DNA of 64,000 nucleotides from Mucilaginibacter gilvus (GCF_004054195.1 NZ_SBIW01000001.1:124001-188000), one strand, 5' to 3'. Shown: positions 31,504 through 41,328, counted from the first letter of the stretch. Notes: a model not told the origin generated them from the letters alone. A program made the numbers and translations.

Positions 31504-32451
31504 TTATTCTATTAATCCTCTGCCTATTTTCTTTACCTTATTCTCTGCTTTCAGCTCAAACAAAATCTTGTCTAATATACCGTTTATAAACGAATTACTT
31601 TTAGGTGTACTAAACTCTTTGGAGATCTCCAGGTACTCGTTAATGGTAACCTTAACCGGGATGGACGTAAAATTAATAAATTCTGTAATAGCCATCTTCA
31701 TTAATAAGGTATCCATCATCGCGATACGGTCGGGCTCCCAATTCTGCGTTTTCTGGGCGATAAGTTCCTGGTATGGCGTATCAAACCTAATGGTTTGCTC
31801 AAACAGGTTTACTACAAAATCCCTGTCCTCAACCCAATTGCCGCTAATTTCGGCCAGGTGGTTTTCCTTAGGATCATCGTAGGCAAAGTTTTTAAATGTT
31901 TTGGCAATAAGCGCCTGCAATACCTCTCTATCTACCGGCCAGTAAATAAACTTATCTTCAAAAACCTGCTCGGCAAGTGATGATTTAAGGATAACTTTTT
32001 TGAAGATGAATTTGATAATGTCTTTATCGCTACCGATGGTGTCGTCGGTTTTCGCCAGGTATTCGGCGTAATCTGTAGAGTTTTTCAAGGTAGTGAACAA
32101 CGATTTCGCTAATTCGGGATCAAACGACCAGTCTACTTTGTATTTTTTTAGCGAGACCAGGTATTCTTTATTATCGCCAAGTGAAGTAAAAAACCTGTTG
32201 CTTAATATTTTAAGATTGGGGTTTAAGTCATCGGCCGTTGGTAAGTGCTTATTGGATCTTTCTTCCGCGTCGCGCTCGGTGTAGGATATTACTTCGCTGA
32301 TCAGCGACAGCATCCAGATGTACATTTCAAATACCTGGTCTATACTGCTTAAAAGCTGTTTCTCGTGATGTTTAATGTCGCGTGAGTCCGATTGGTGGTA
32401 CGCATACAACGATTGTAATACTTTTACCCTAAGGTGCCTTCTGTTTAACAT
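31504..32451 (-). CDS. nusB: transcription antitermination factor NusB, long form
   Basis: NusB with NusE binds boxA in rRNA leaders and prevents early termination. The NusB fold is recognised at the start (LNRRHLRVKVLQSLYAY) and in the C-terminal half (WEPDRIAMMDTLLMKMAITEF, IPVKVTINEYLEISKEFSTPKSNSFINGILDKI). At 315 residues it is about twice the E. coli length because of an inserted middle region, which is the usual form in Bacteroidota. The gene heads nusB-DUF1573-yajC. Confidence 0.93.
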   Translation of the reverse strand: MLNRRHLRVKVLQSLYAYHQSDSRDIKHHEKQLLSSIDQVFEMYIWMLSLISEVISYTERDAEERSNKHLPTADDLNPNLKILSNRFFTSLGDNKEYLVSLKKYKVDWSFDPELAKSLFTTLKNSTDYAEYLAKTDDTIGSDKDIIKFIFKKVILKSSLAEQVFEDKFIYWPVDREVLQALIAKTFKNFAYDDPKENHLAEISGNWVEDRDFVVNLFEQTIRFDTPYQELIAQKTQNWEPDRIAMMDTLLMKMAITEFINFTSIPVKVTINEYLEISKEFSTPKSNSFINGILDKILFELKAENKVKKIGRGLIE

Positions 32452-32499
32452 TTGTAAGAACGATTATGCCGCCCGGTGGCTGGCTGTTTATGATAATTA

Positions 32500-33585
32500 T
32501 TAATAGGTTGACTTTACTTTTTTAATATCTGAAATACGTTTTTCGGCAATTTTGTTTGCAGCATTTATAGTAGAAATATTTTCGGCTTTCGATAGTTTTA
32601 AAACATTGCGCGTTGCCTCGTAAATATTCTCAGTAAGCTGCATCGTTCGCTTTTTGCTAAAACCCATCAGTTCAGAATAGCAGTTGATGATGCCGCCCGC
32701 GTTTATAACGTAATCTGGCGCAAACAGGATGCCTTTATCCAGCAGCATCTGACCGTGCAGTGCCTCATCCTGTAACTGGTTATTGGCCGAACCTGCTATA
32801 ATAGGGCATTGCAGCTTGGCAATTGTTTGGGTGTTAATGGTGGAGCCTAAGGCGCAGGGCGCGTAGATATCGGCACTGATATCAAATATCGAATTGTTTG
32901 ATACCGCTTCGGCACCGTATTTTTTTGATACCTGGCGGGTACGCTCATCGTTAATATCGCTCACGTAAACCTTGGCGTTCTCCTCGCGCAGCAATTTTAC
33001 CAAATGCTCGCCTACGTGGCCAATCCCTTGCACAATAACAGATTTGCCGGTTACGCTATCGTGGCCATAAAGCTCTTTAATGCAGGCTTTAATCCCCATA
33101 TAAACGCCCAACGCGGCAATAGGCGCAGGGTCGCCGCTGCCACCCATGGTTTCGGGCACGCCGGTAACATGCTGGGTTTCCATGCGGATGTACTCCATAT
33201 CGCGCGGATTGGTACCTACATCCTCGGCGGTAATAAATTCGCCATTAAGGTTTTTAATGAACCTGCCGAACTTGCGCAATAAAGCTTCTGTTTTATCCTT
33301 ACGGGAATCGCCTATGATAACCGCTTTACCCCCACCGAGGTTTAAACCCGCGATAGCCGATTTATACGTCATGCTTTTGGATAAGCGTAATACATCCTGT
33401 AAGGCCTCCTGCTCGGTTTTGTAGGCCCAAAAGCGGGTTCCACCCAAAGCAGGGCCCAATGTGGTATCATGAATAGCGATGATGGCCCTCAACCCGGTAT
33501 CCGGATCGCTGCAAAACACAACTTTTTTGTGGCCGAGAGCGTCGAGCTGGTTAAAAATACTATCGGTTGGTTGTTGCAAAGACAT
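32500..33585 (-). CDS. Glu/Leu/Phe/Val dehydrogenase (probably leucine dehydrogenase)
   Basis: The 361-residue enzyme has the catalytic lysines in LGGTRFWAYKTEQEALQDVLRLSKSMTYKSAIAGLNLGGGKAV (about 45-90) and the NAD fold VIVQGIGHVGEHL near 185. Length and the GGTRFW motif fit leucine dehydrogenase better than glutamate dehydrogenase. It would deaminate branched-chain amino acids to their oxo acids with NAD. It precedes nusB on the same strand with a 48-bp gap, so partial co-transcription is possible. Confidence 0.9.
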   Translation of the reverse strand: MSLQQPTDSIFNQLDALGHKKVVFCSDPDTGLRAIIAIHDTTLGPALGGTRFWAYKTEQEALQDVLRLSKSMTYKSAIAGLNLGGGKAVIIGDSRKDKTEALLRKFGRFIKNLNGEFITAEDVGTNPRDMEYIRMETQHVTGVPETMGGSGDPAPIAALGVYMGIKACIKELYGHDSVTGKSVIVQGIGHVGEHLVKLLREENAKVYVSDINDERTRQVSKKYGAEAVSNNSIFDISADIYAPCALGSTINTQTIAKLQCPIIAGSANNQLQDEALHGQMLLDKGILFAPDYVINAGGIINCYSELMGFSKKRTMQLTENIYEATRNVLKLSKAENISTINAANKIAEKRISDIKKVKSTY

Positions 33586-33790
33586 TACAGAACGGCAAAA
33601 AATTATTCGTTTTTCAGTTATGCAAAAGTAGAGGTTTTTTTTAGGTTGGCAAAGTTTAGTTGTTTGTTAACACAGGAAGTCAGGTTATCGGGACGTTCGA
33701 AAATGGATTTCACTAAAATCCTGCCTTTTTTATGACAAAGGTTGCTCGCCAAAATGAGACAACGTCATCGCTTTTTAATACTTTTGGTCT

Positions 33791-33812
33791 CCGTCTTTCG
33801 GACTCATACCAA
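33791..33812 (+). repeat. second copy of the CCGTCTTYCGG / ACTCATACCAA repeat
   Basis: CCGTCTTTCGGACTCATACC runs to the base before the ABC transporter start codon. The other copy is at 24931-24959. The repeat therefore forms the immediate leader, including the ribosome landing zone, of the ABC gene. Confidence 0.6.
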
Positions 33813-35611
33813 TGAAAGCACTCGCGTACCTCAATAAATTCTTTTATAAATACCGCTGGCGATTGGTACCGGGCGTGCTGTTTGTTATTATATCAAATAT
33901 ATTTGCCGTGCTGCCTGCGCAGGTGGTTCGGGTTGCGTTCGATCTGGTTACCGAAAACATTAGCACTTACCAGCTTTTCAGCGGCTTTAACCGGCAGGAG
34001 ATGATCTATGATATCTTTGGCTCCAGCCTGCTGCTTTTTGGTTTGCTGGTTCTCATACTGGCTTTACTGCGTGGCCTGTTCCTGTTTTTTATGCGACAAA
34101 CGATCATACTAATGTCGCGCCATATCGAATATGATATGAAGAACGAGATCTACAGCCATTACCAGCGCTTATCGCTTGCCTTTTACCGCCGCCACAACAC
34201 CGGCGACCTAATGAACCGCGTTACCGAGGATGTTAGCCGGGTGCGCATGTATCTGGGGCCGGGCATTATGTACAGTATTAATACGGTGATCCTTTTCATA
34301 CTGGTTATTTACGCCATGCTTACCGTGAACGTTCGGCTAACGGTATTTTCGATAATGCCGTTGCCTGTTTTAGCGGTTATTATTTTTTATGTAAACACCA
34401 TTATAGAGCATCGCAGCGAAAAGATCCAACAGCGTCTTTCTGGCTTATCCAGCTTTGTGCAGGAGAACTTTTCGGGCATCAGGGTGATCAAATCTTACGT
34501 TCGCGAAAGTTTTGTGCGCGAAAAATTCGCTGCCGAAAGCGAGGATTATAAAACCCAAAGCATGGCCATGGCCAAGGTACAGGCCATGTTCTTCCCATCC
34601 ATGCTGCTGCTTATCGGTCTCAGTAATGTGATCACCATGTACATTGGCGGCGTGGAGGTAATGAAGGGCAACATCACCGCCGGTAACATAGCCGAATTTA
34701 TTGTATACCTTAATATGCTTGCCTTTCCGGTGATATCGCTGGGCTGGGTAACCTCGCTGATACAGCGTGCCGCGGCATCACAAAAGCGGATAAACGAATT
34801 TTTGCATGAGGAGCCGGAGATACGGTCGCCCGATGCTTTACCGCATACACTGGCGGGCAAAATTGAGTTCAGGGAGGTATCGTTCACCTACCCGGATACC
34901 GGCATACAGGCCCTAAAAAGTGTATCGTTTGTAGCAAACCCGGGCGAAATGGTGGCCATCATTGGCCGTACCGGCTCGGGGAAATCTACCATCGGCAACA
35001 TCATCATGCGGATGTACGATACCACCAGCGGGCAGGTTTTGATAGATGATAAGCCACTTACCCAACTCCGTCTGGATAACTACCGCTCGCAAATCGGCTT
35101 TGTACCACAGGAGGTTTTCCTGTTTTCGGATATCATATCGCACAACATCGCTTTCAGTGCCGATGTGCTGGATATGCCCCGTGTAGAACAGGCCGCTAAA
35201 GATGCCGCCGTTTACCAGAATATTATGGAGCTGGAAAAAGGTTTTGAAACGCTGATAGGCGAACGTGGCGTTACGCTTAGCGGTGGGCAAAAACAGCGCG
35301 TAAGCATTGCAAGGGCCATTGTAAAGCAACCACAGGTATTAATTTTTGATGATTGCCTTTCCGCTGTTGATACCCGCACCGAAGAAGAGATATTGAGCAA
35401 CCTTGGGCGCATTATGCAGGATAAAACCAGCATCATCATATCGCACCGCATCTCTACCATCAAAAATGCCGACAAGATATTGGTAATAGATAATGGCGAA
35501 ATTATTGAGCAAGGCACCCACCATGAGCTGATGGAACTGAGGACAGCTTACTTTGAGCTGTACGAAAAGCAATTGCTGGAGGAAGAAGAAAAGCCTGCGA
35601 TTGATAATTAA
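33812..35611 (+). CDS. ABC exporter half-transporter (membrane plus ATPase)
   Basis: The 599-residue protein has six helices in the type-IV exporter domain (about 17-320) and an ATPase domain at about 345-585. That domain contains Walker [11 protein letters not shown]-loop [11 protein letters not shown], signature LSGGQKQR and the H-loop SHRIST. Walker B reads [11 protein letters not shown], with Asp where most homodimeric exporters have the catalytic Glu. In heterodimeric exporters this marks the degenerate site, so a second half-transporter may exist elsewhere. The substrate is unknown. Its end overlaps the converging cold-shock gene by 4 bp. Confidence 0.92.
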   Translation: MKALAYLNKFFYKYRWRLVPGVLFVIISNIFAVLPAQVVRVAFDLVTENISTYQLFSGFNRQEMIYDIFGSSLLLFGLLVLILALLRGLFLFFMRQTIILMSRHIEYDMKNEIYSHYQRLSLAFYRRHNTGDLMNRVTEDVSRVRMYLGPGIMYSINTVILFILVIYAMLTVNVRLTVFSIMPLPVLAVIIFYVNTIIEHRSEKIQQRLSGLSSFVQENFSGIRVIKSYVRESFVREKFAAESEDYKTQSMAMAKVQAMFFPSMLLLIGLSNVITMYIGGVEVMKGNITAGNIAEFIVYLNMLAFPVISLGWVTSLIQRAAASQKRINEFLHEEPEIRSPDALPHTLAGKIEFREVSFTYPDTGIQALKSVSFVANPGEMVAIIGRTGSGKSTIGNIIMRMYDTTSGQVLIDDKPLTQLRLDNYRSQIGFVPQEVFLFSDIISHNIAFSADVLDMPRVEQAAKDAAVYQNIMELEKGFETLIGERGVTLSGGQKQRVSIARAIVKQPQVLIFDDCLSAVDTRTEEEILSNLGRIMQDKTSIIISHRISTIKNADKILVIDNGEIIEQGTHHELMELRTAYFELYEKQLLEEEEKPAIDN

Positions 35612-35811
35612 ATTGACGCTACGTTAGCAGCGAAGGCACCCTTTGGGCCAACAGTACGCTCGTAACTAACCCTGTCGCCTTCTTTTAAAATTTTGGCGTA
35701 ATTAGTTTCAATCGCGCTGAAATGCGTAAAAATATCTTCGCCGCCATCATCAGGCGTAATAAAGCCAAAGCCTTTGGTATTGTTAAACCACTTTAATGTT
35801 CCGGTTGCCAT
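35608..35811 (-). CDS. cold-shock domain protein (CspA family)
   Basis: The 67-residue protein is a single cold-shock domain with the RNA-binding motifs KGFGFITPD (RNP1) and DIFTHFSAI (RNP2). It starts [11 protein letters not shown] and ends in the usual [10 protein letters not shown] strand. Such proteins melt RNA structure at low temperature and are often controlled by a long leader RNA. The 208-bp gap to the divergent DUF3276 gene leaves room for one. It converges with and overlaps the ABC exporter gene by 4 bp. Confidence 0.95.
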   Translation of the reverse strand: MATGTLKWFNNTKGFGFITPDDGGEDIFTHFSAIETNYAKILKEGDRVSYERTVGPKGAFAANVASI

Positions 35812-36019
35812 ATTTATAGATATTTGTTTCAGTATTACTGATGCATGTTGGCAATATAGCTATTAAGAATTAAAGCCCAATTTGTTTTAAATTTAACAAT
35901 CGCCGTACATATACGTCCGATAATAGTTTTATTAAATATTCAATATTGTTACAATTAATAGTTGCGCTTTAAAAATTTAATTATATTTATCCCAACCAAA
36001 ACTATTACGATTACGATTT

Positions 36020-36340
36020 ATGGGAGATTTTGACAACAGAGAGCGTGAAGAGGTGCACTCGAAAAAGGTGAGAGCCGGGAAGAGAACTTATTTTTTTGAC
36101 GTAAAGGCAACCCGGTCTAACGATTATTATGTTACGATCACTGAAAGCAAAAAGCGTTTGGAAGACGGGGTTTTTATAAAGCACAAAATATTTTTATACA
36201 AAGAAGATTTTGAAAAATTTGCCGAAGGACTGAAAGAAACGGTAGATTATATAAAAGACCACCAGGAAGTTACAGAGAAACGATACGAGTTTAGCGAAAG
36301 CCCCGAAGTGGCCAAAGCTGACGAAGATTTCTCATTTTAA
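36020..36340 (+). CDS. PUR-alpha-like nucleic-acid-binding protein (DUF3276)
   Basis: The 106-residue protein has the Bacteroidota PUR fold: VRAGKRTYFFDVKATRSNDYYVTITESKK, then FIKHKIFLYKEDFEKFAEGL, and an acidic disordered end (ESPEVAKADEDFSF). A family member from Borrelia and related proteins bind DNA and RNA as dimers, and the Bacteroidota version is highly conserved and usually abundant. The promoter region upstream has TATATTTA near 35983. It is a single gene followed by a terminator. Confidence 0.92.
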   Translation: MGDFDNREREEVHSKKVRAGKRTYFFDVKATRSNDYYVTITESKKRLEDGVFIKHKIFLYKEDFEKFAEGLKETVDYIKDHQEVTEKRYEFSESPEVAKADEDFSF

Positions 36341-36380
36341 GAACAGGCCCTAATTTAAACCTGAATATTACAAGCAAAAG

Positions 36381-36408
36381 TACCCCGCCCAAAAGGCAGG
36401 GTATTTTT
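36381..36408 (+). terminator. intrinsic terminator of the PUR gene
   Basis: TACCCCGCC / GGCAGGGTA (36381-36389 and 36395-36403) with one mismatch, a 5-nt loop and a TTTTT run. Confidence 0.8.
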
Positions 36409-36427
36409 GTTTAAGGTTAAGCCGTAT

Positions 36428-37798
36428 TTACAACAAAACACCATTCATAAATGCCACAGCAACGCTGAAATAGATAATGAGTCCGGTAACATCTACCAGG
36501 GTGGCCACAAAGGGCGCCGAAGAAGTTGCAGGGTCGGCGCCGAGTTTCTTTAAAAGCAAGGGCAGCATGGAGCCGGCCAGCGAGCCCCAAAGCACCACCC
36601 CTATCAGTGAAAAACCGATGGTAAGGCCAACCAGCATCCAGTGCGGGCCATAAAGCGTGCTAAACATGCTGAAAGCCGCTATTCTTAAAAAACCGATAAT
36701 ACCCAGGGTGATCCCGAGCATTAGCCCGGAGATGATCTCGCGGCGCATTACGCGCCACCAATCGGCAATGGTTACTTCGCCCAGGGCCATAGCCTGTATA
36801 ATTAATGTTGATGCCTGCGAGCCGCTGTTGCCCCCGCTGGAAATGATCAATGGAATAAATAATGCCAGCACCACTGCTTTTTCGATAGCGTGCTCAAAAA
36901 AGCCCATGGCGGTAGCGGTAAGCATTTCGCCTAAAAATAGTATCACCAACCAGCCTACGCGTTTTTTCACCAGGCGGAAGAGGTTGATATCCAGGTAAGG
37001 CTCGTCCAATGCTTCGGTACCACCAATCTTCTGGATATCTTCGGTATATTCTTCGTTGGCTATCCACAGGATATCATCAACGGTAACAATGCCTAACAAT
37101 ATATCTTCTTTATCGGTTACCGGCAAAGCGGTACGGTTATTCATCCTGAATACGTTGATAGCATCCTGTTGCGGGTCGCTGGCGCTGAGGGCTATCAGGC
37201 GTCCGTCCATCAGGTCGCTTACCTTTGTTTCAGGTTTCACCAGCAAGATCTCGCGGATACGGATATCATCCAGCAGTACGCCGTTCTCGTCTATCACATA
37301 AATAACATCAATGGTTTCGGAGTTTTTACCGTACCGGCGGATGTGTGACAGCACACGCGTTACATCCCATGTTTTTTTAACAGCGATATAATCGGGTGTC
37401 ATCAAACGGCCAACGCTGTCTTCCTCATATCCTAAAAGTGATAGGGCTTCTTTACGGTCGGCGGGACTGAGGTGAAGAATGAGGTTTTTTACGGCATCGC
37501 CATGCAATTCGGCAAAAAAAGCGGTACGGTCATCCGGTGGCAGCGCGTTAACTATTTCGCCAACTTTTTGCCCGGTTAATTTTTTGATGATGCGCTCCTG
37601 TGTGGGGAAATCGAGGATGCGGAAAACATTTACCGCCCGGTTGAGCGATAAGATAGCGATGAATTTAGGGCCGTGCTCGGGAAGTTCGCCTATAAGTTCT
37701 TCTACGTCAGATATATTGAGATTATTCAAATATTCCTGTAGCTGCGTTGTATCTTTCTGCTCCAGTAACAATTCTATCCGCTCAACCATCTCTTCCAT
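36428..37798 (-). CDS. mgtE: magnesium transporter MgtE
   Basis: MgtE is a dimeric Mg2+ channel gated by its cytosolic domains. The 456-residue protein has the N domain (about 5-130, with helical repeats such as LPEHGPKFIAILSL), two CBS domains (about 135-255, LMTPDYIAVKKTW and VSDLMDGRLIALS), a plug helix and five membrane helices (about 290-455). The pore segment ISSGGNSGSQASTLI is present. All parts are intact. It is single and converges with the DUF3276 gene. Confidence 0.96.
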   Translation of the reverse strand: MEEMVERIELLLEQKDTTQLQEYLNNLNISDVEELIGELPEHGPKFIAILSLNRAVNVFRILDFPTQERIIKKLTGQKVGEIVNALPPDDRTAFFAELHGDAVKNLILHLSPADRKEALSLLGYEEDSVGRLMTPDYIAVKKTWDVTRVLSHIRRYGKNSETIDVIYVIDENGVLLDDIRIREILLVKPETKVSDLMDGRLIALSASDPQQDAINVFRMNNRTALPVTDKEDILLGIVTVDDILWIANEEYTEDIQKIGGTEALDEPYLDINLFRLVKKRVGWLVILFLGEMLTATAMGFFEHAIEKAVVLALFIPLIISSGGNSGSQASTLIIQAMALGEVTIADWWRVMRREIISGLMLGITLGIIGFLRIAAFSMFSTLYGPHWMLVGLTIGFSLIGVVLWGSLAGSMLPLLLKKLGADPATSSAPFVATLVDVTGLIIYFSVAVAFMNGVLL

Positions 37799-37897
37799 AA
37801 AAAACCCTCTTGCTTACATCTTTTAACCTGATTTATGCCTTGTATTAGCGCTGGCAAAAGTCGTTTATTTTTTCAAATTACAAGCCTTTTTTTCTGT

Positions 37898-37905
37898 TAT
37901 CTTTG
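37898..37905 (+). promoter_or_regulatory. -7 box of ychF
   Basis: TATCTTTG matches TAnnTTTG, about 93 nt before the start codon. Degenerate GCAGTTTACAGT and GAATTTAG words fill the resulting leader (37918-37990). Confidence 0.45.
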
Positions 37906-37997
37906 CAGCCGATTTGAGTTGGCAGTTTACAGTTTCCGGTATGCAGTCAAAATTCAATTTTTGAGTTTAGGAATTAGAATTTAGAATTTTAAAATAC

Positions 37998-39101
37998 ATG
38001 GGTTTACAATGTGGTATAGTAGGTTTGCCAAATGTGGGTAAGTCGACACTTTTTAACTGTTTATCAAATGCAAAGGCGCAAGCGGCCAATTTCCCGTTCT
38101 GTACCATAGAACCAAATGTGGGTGTAATAACCGTACCTGATGAGCGCTTAACTAAGCTCACCGAGATAGTGAACCCAAAAAGCGTGGTGCCAAACGTTAT
38201 TGAGATAGTAGATATTGCCGGCCTTGTAAAAGGTGCCAGCAAAGGCGAAGGTTTGGGTAACCAGTTTTTGGCCAACATCCGTTCTACCAACGCCATCATC
38301 CATGTGTTGCGTTGTTTTGATAATGATAATGTAATACACGTGGACGGCTCGGTTGATCCTATCCGCGATAAAGAGATCATTGATACCGAACTGCAGTTGA
38401 AGGACCTTGATTCGATAGAAAAAAAGATCTCTAAAATAGAGAAAATGGCCAAAACGGGTGGCGATAAAGAAGCTAAAAAGGCTTACGATGTGCTTACCAT
38501 TTACCGCAACCACCTGCTGGAAGGTAAAAGCGCCCGTACCGCCCCTGTTGCAGAAGAGGACCAAGAATATATTGCCGATATATGGCTGCTTACCGCAAAA
38601 CCGGTAATGTACGTTTGTAACGTTGACGAAGGTTCTGTTGTGAGCGGTAATGCGTATGTGGAACGTGTAAAAGCTGTTGCAAAGCAAGAGAACGCCGAAG
38701 TATTGATCATCTCGGCCCAAATTGAAGCAGAGATTGCAGAAATGGAATCTTACGACGATCGCCAGATGTTTTTATCAGACTTAGGCTTAACCGAATCTGG
38801 CGTAACGCAGCTGATAAAAGCGGCTTACCGCTTGCTAAACCTGGCCACTTACTTTACTGCCGGTGTGCAGGAAGTACGCGCCTGGACCATCACCAAAGGC
38901 TTTACCGCACCGCAGGCGGCAGGTGTTATCCATACCGATTTTGAAAAAGGTTTTATCCGTGCCGAGGTTATTAAATACGAGGATTTTGTAAAATACAACG
39001 GCTCTGAAGCTGCTATTAAAGAAGCCGGTAAAATGGGCGTAGAAGGTAAAACCTATATAGTTGCAGACGGCGACGTGATGCACTTTAGGTTTAACGTTTA
39101 G
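37998..39101 (+). CDS. ychF: ribosome-associated ATPase YchF/OLA1
   Basis: YchF is an Obg-like P-loop ATPase that binds ribosomes and is linked to redox stress. The 367-residue protein has G1 GLPNVGKSTLF at 8-18, DIAGLVKGASKGEGLGNQFL near 70-90, the C-terminal TGS-like domain and ends in the conserved GDVMHFRFNV. The stop TAG (39099-39101) is formed partly by the first two bases of a palindromic repeat that begins there, yet the conserved last residue Val is kept. Confidence 0.97.
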   Translation: MGLQCGIVGLPNVGKSTLFNCLSNAKAQAANFPFCTIEPNVGVITVPDERLTKLTEIVNPKSVVPNVIEIVDIAGLVKGASKGEGLGNQFLANIRSTNAIIHVLRCFDNDNVIHVDGSVDPIRDKEIIDTELQLKDLDSIEKKISKIEKMAKTGGDKEAKKAYDVLTIYRNHLLEGKSARTAPVAEEDQEYIADIWLLTAKPVMYVCNVDEGSVVSGNAYVERVKAVAKQENAEVLIISAQIEAEIAEMESYDDRQMFLSDLGLTESGVTQLIKAAYRLLNLATYFTAGVQEVRAWTITKGFTAPQAAGVIHTDFEKGFIRAEVIKYEDFVKYNGSEAAIKEAGKMGVEGKTYIVADGDVMHFRFNV

Positions 39102-39124
39102 TCCCCTAACTCCCTGAAGGGGGA
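39100..39124 (+). repeat. GC-rich palindromic repeat, copy B (at the ychF stop)
   Basis: AGTCCCCTAA followed by core CTCCCTGAAGGGGG (39110-39123), in which one pair becomes U-G in RNA. The leading AG completes the ychF stop TAG. The orientation relative to the gene is the same as in the other copies. Confidence 0.88.
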
Positions 39125-39136
39125 ATAATATAATAT

Positions 39137-39210
39137 CGAACACCGAATTTTGAATGACGAATGATGAAGGGTTTTTACTTCGGAGTTTGGGGTTCAGCAT
39201 TCGGTGTTCG
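39137..39210. repeat. 12-bp inverted repeat after ychF
   Basis: CGAACACCGAAT (39137-39148) is repeated inverted as ATTCGGTGTTCG (39199-39210), 50 bp apart. Between them are loosely related words (GAATGACGAATGATGAAGG). There is no T-tract. Confidence 0.6.
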
Positions 39211-39309
39211 GCGTTTAAAGGCTGCATCAAACGGGTGTAAAAAAAATCTGGAACAGGATTTAGACTGCACAGTTAAAAAAAATATTACCTTTAAAAAAAC
39301 TGCATTGTT

Positions 39310-41328
39310 ATGAAGAAAGTACTTTACCTATGTTCGGCTTTATTTATTTTGAGCGCATGGAACATTTTGGATACCCCGAAGAGACGCTTCGTTGACGTAG
39401 CCGGAATAGACTCCACCATAAAACCCGGCGATAACTTCTTTCGTTTTGTAAACGGCAGATGGTACGATACCGTAAAAATTGCTGATGATCAATCTGGTGT
39501 AGGTTCTTACTCGTTCCTAAATATCCCGCAAAAGCAACTGCTGCAAACCATATTGGATAGCGTTTCAAAAACTAAAAATACGATGGGAAGTATAGACCAA
39601 AAGGTAGGCGATTTTTACGCCTCCGGAATGGACACCATCACCATCAACAAACGCGGATACCAGCCTGTTGCGCCAATACTTGCACGTATTAATGCAATCA
39701 ACAGCGTTCCGTCGCTCATGAAATTTGTTGCAGATGAAGCAAAAACAGGCAACTCCTCCATCATCGGCTTTAGTATTTCGCCGGATAATAAGAACAGCGG
39801 CATCAACATAGCCCATGCTTACCAAAGCGGCACCGGCTTGCCTGAAAAGGGTTATTATTTTAAAATAGATTCATCTACGCTGCACGCTCAGCAGGCTTAT
39901 AAAAAATACATCAGCACCCTGTTTCAGTTAACGGGCAGTATCCCTGCCGCTTCAACCAGGAATGCAGCTATTTGTTATAACCTCGAAAAACAAATTGCCG
40001 AATCACACAAATCAAATATCGAGTTAAGGGATATCAAAGCCAATTACAATAAAATAGCTATTTCATCCCTCCGCAAAACCCAGGCTAATATAGGCTGGGC
40101 AGCATTGCTTGCCAACTTAGGCGCAAAAACCGATTATATTGATATGGCGCAACCTGCTTATTACAATAAGTTAAATGCGCTGCTAAGATCCGTTCCTATA
40201 AATGATTGGAAAACTTATTTAAAAGCCAACACCCTTATCAATTACGCGGCAACATTGAGTAAACCATTTGTGAATGCCTCTTTTGAGTTTCGTAAGGTGC
40301 TATCCGGCCAGGCCACTCAAAAATCGCGCAGGCAAATCATCACTGATGATGTAGATAACTACTTAGGGCAGGCATTAGGTCAGCTGTATGTAAAACGATA
40401 TTTTAATGAGGATGCCAAAAAACGTGTGCTTGTGCTGGTAAACAACCTGCAAAAATCGTTCGAGAACAGGATAAACCATCTCGACTGGATGAGTGACAGC
40501 ACCAAACAAAAAGCAAAAGAAAAACTATACTCCATCACCAAAAAACTCGGCTACCCGGACAAATGGCGTAATTACGACAGGGTACAGATCAACAGGAACA
40601 GGTACTTTGAAAACGTACTCTCTCTCAACCAAAACGATTACCAGGTTCAACTGGCAAAACTGAATAAGCCGGTTGATAAAACGGAATGGGGCACAACGCC
40701 TTCTACGGTTACAGCTTACTATAATCCATCTTTCAATGAGGTCGTTTTCCCGGCAGGGATCCTGCAGTTCCCTTATTTTGATTTTTCGGCAGATGATGCC
40801 ATTAACTATGGCGGCATTGGGATGGTAATTGGCCACGAAATGACCCACGCATTTGACGACCAGGGCGCACAATTTGATAAGGACGGCAACGTAAAAAACT
40901 GGTGGACAAAAGAGGATTACGAAAAGTTCAAAGCGAAAACAAGCCAGGTAGTTAATTTATATAGCTCGTTTACCGTTTTAGATACGGTGCATGTAAAAGG
41001 GCCTTTAACCCTGGGTGAGAACACAGCGGATAATGGCGGTATTGCTATAGCATACGACGCTTTTAAGATGACAGAACAAGGAAAGGGTTCTGTTAAAATT
41101 GATGGTTTTACGCCCGACCAACGTTTTTTTCTGTCGATAGCCCGGATATGGCGGGTGAAAACAAGGGACGCGTTCCTTCGCACCTATGTAAATACCAACC
41201 CGCATTCACCGGCTATGTGGCGTGTAAATGGCCCGTTGATGAATTTCGACCCATTTTATAAGGCGTTTAACGTAAACGAAGGTGATAAAAACTATAAACG
41301 CGAAGATCAAAGGATTAAGATATGGTAG
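39310..41328 (+). CDS. M13 family (neprilysin/PepO-like) zinc metallopeptidase
   Basis: The 672-residue exported peptidase has a signal peptide (about 1-18), the M13 N-domain starting GIDSTIKPGDNFFRFVNGRW, the zinc site HEMTH at 509-513 and the third ligand in LGENTADNGGIAIAY near 570. It ends RIKIW, the normal C-terminus. M13 enzymes cleave oligopeptides in the periplasm or outside. Codons after its TAG stay open in the same frame for 97 more residues that resemble the end of an outer-membrane barrel (41329-41619). Confidence 0.94.
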   Translation: MKKVLYLCSALFILSAWNILDTPKRRFVDVAGIDSTIKPGDNFFRFVNGRWYDTVKIADDQSGVGSYSFLNIPQKQLLQTILDSVSKTKNTMGSIDQKVGDFYASGMDTITINKRGYQPVAPILARINAINSVPSLMKFVADEAKTGNSSIIGFSISPDNKNSGINIAHAYQSGTGLPEKGYYFKIDSSTLHAQQAYKKYISTLFQLTGSIPAASTRNAAICYNLEKQIAESHKSNIELRDIKANYNKIAISSLRKTQANIGWAALLANLGAKTDYIDMAQPAYYNKLNALLRSVPINDWKTYLKANTLINYAATLSKPFVNASFEFRKVLSGQATQKSRRQIITDDVDNYLGQALGQLYVKRYFNEDAKKRVLVLVNNLQKSFENRINHLDWMSDSTKQKAKEKLYSITKKLGYPDKWRNYDRVQINRNRYFENVLSLNQNDYQVQLAKLNKPVDKTEWGTTPSTVTAYYNPSFNEVVFPAGILQFPYFDFSADDAINYGGIGMVIGHEMTHAFDDQGAQFDKDGNVKNWWTKEDYEKFKAKTSQVVNLYSSFTVLDTVHVKGPLTLGENTADNGGIAIAYDAFKMTEQGKGSVKIDGFTPDQRFFLSIARIWRVKTRDAFLRTYVNTNPHSPAMWRVNGPLMNFDPFYKAFNVNEGDKNYKREDQRIKIW

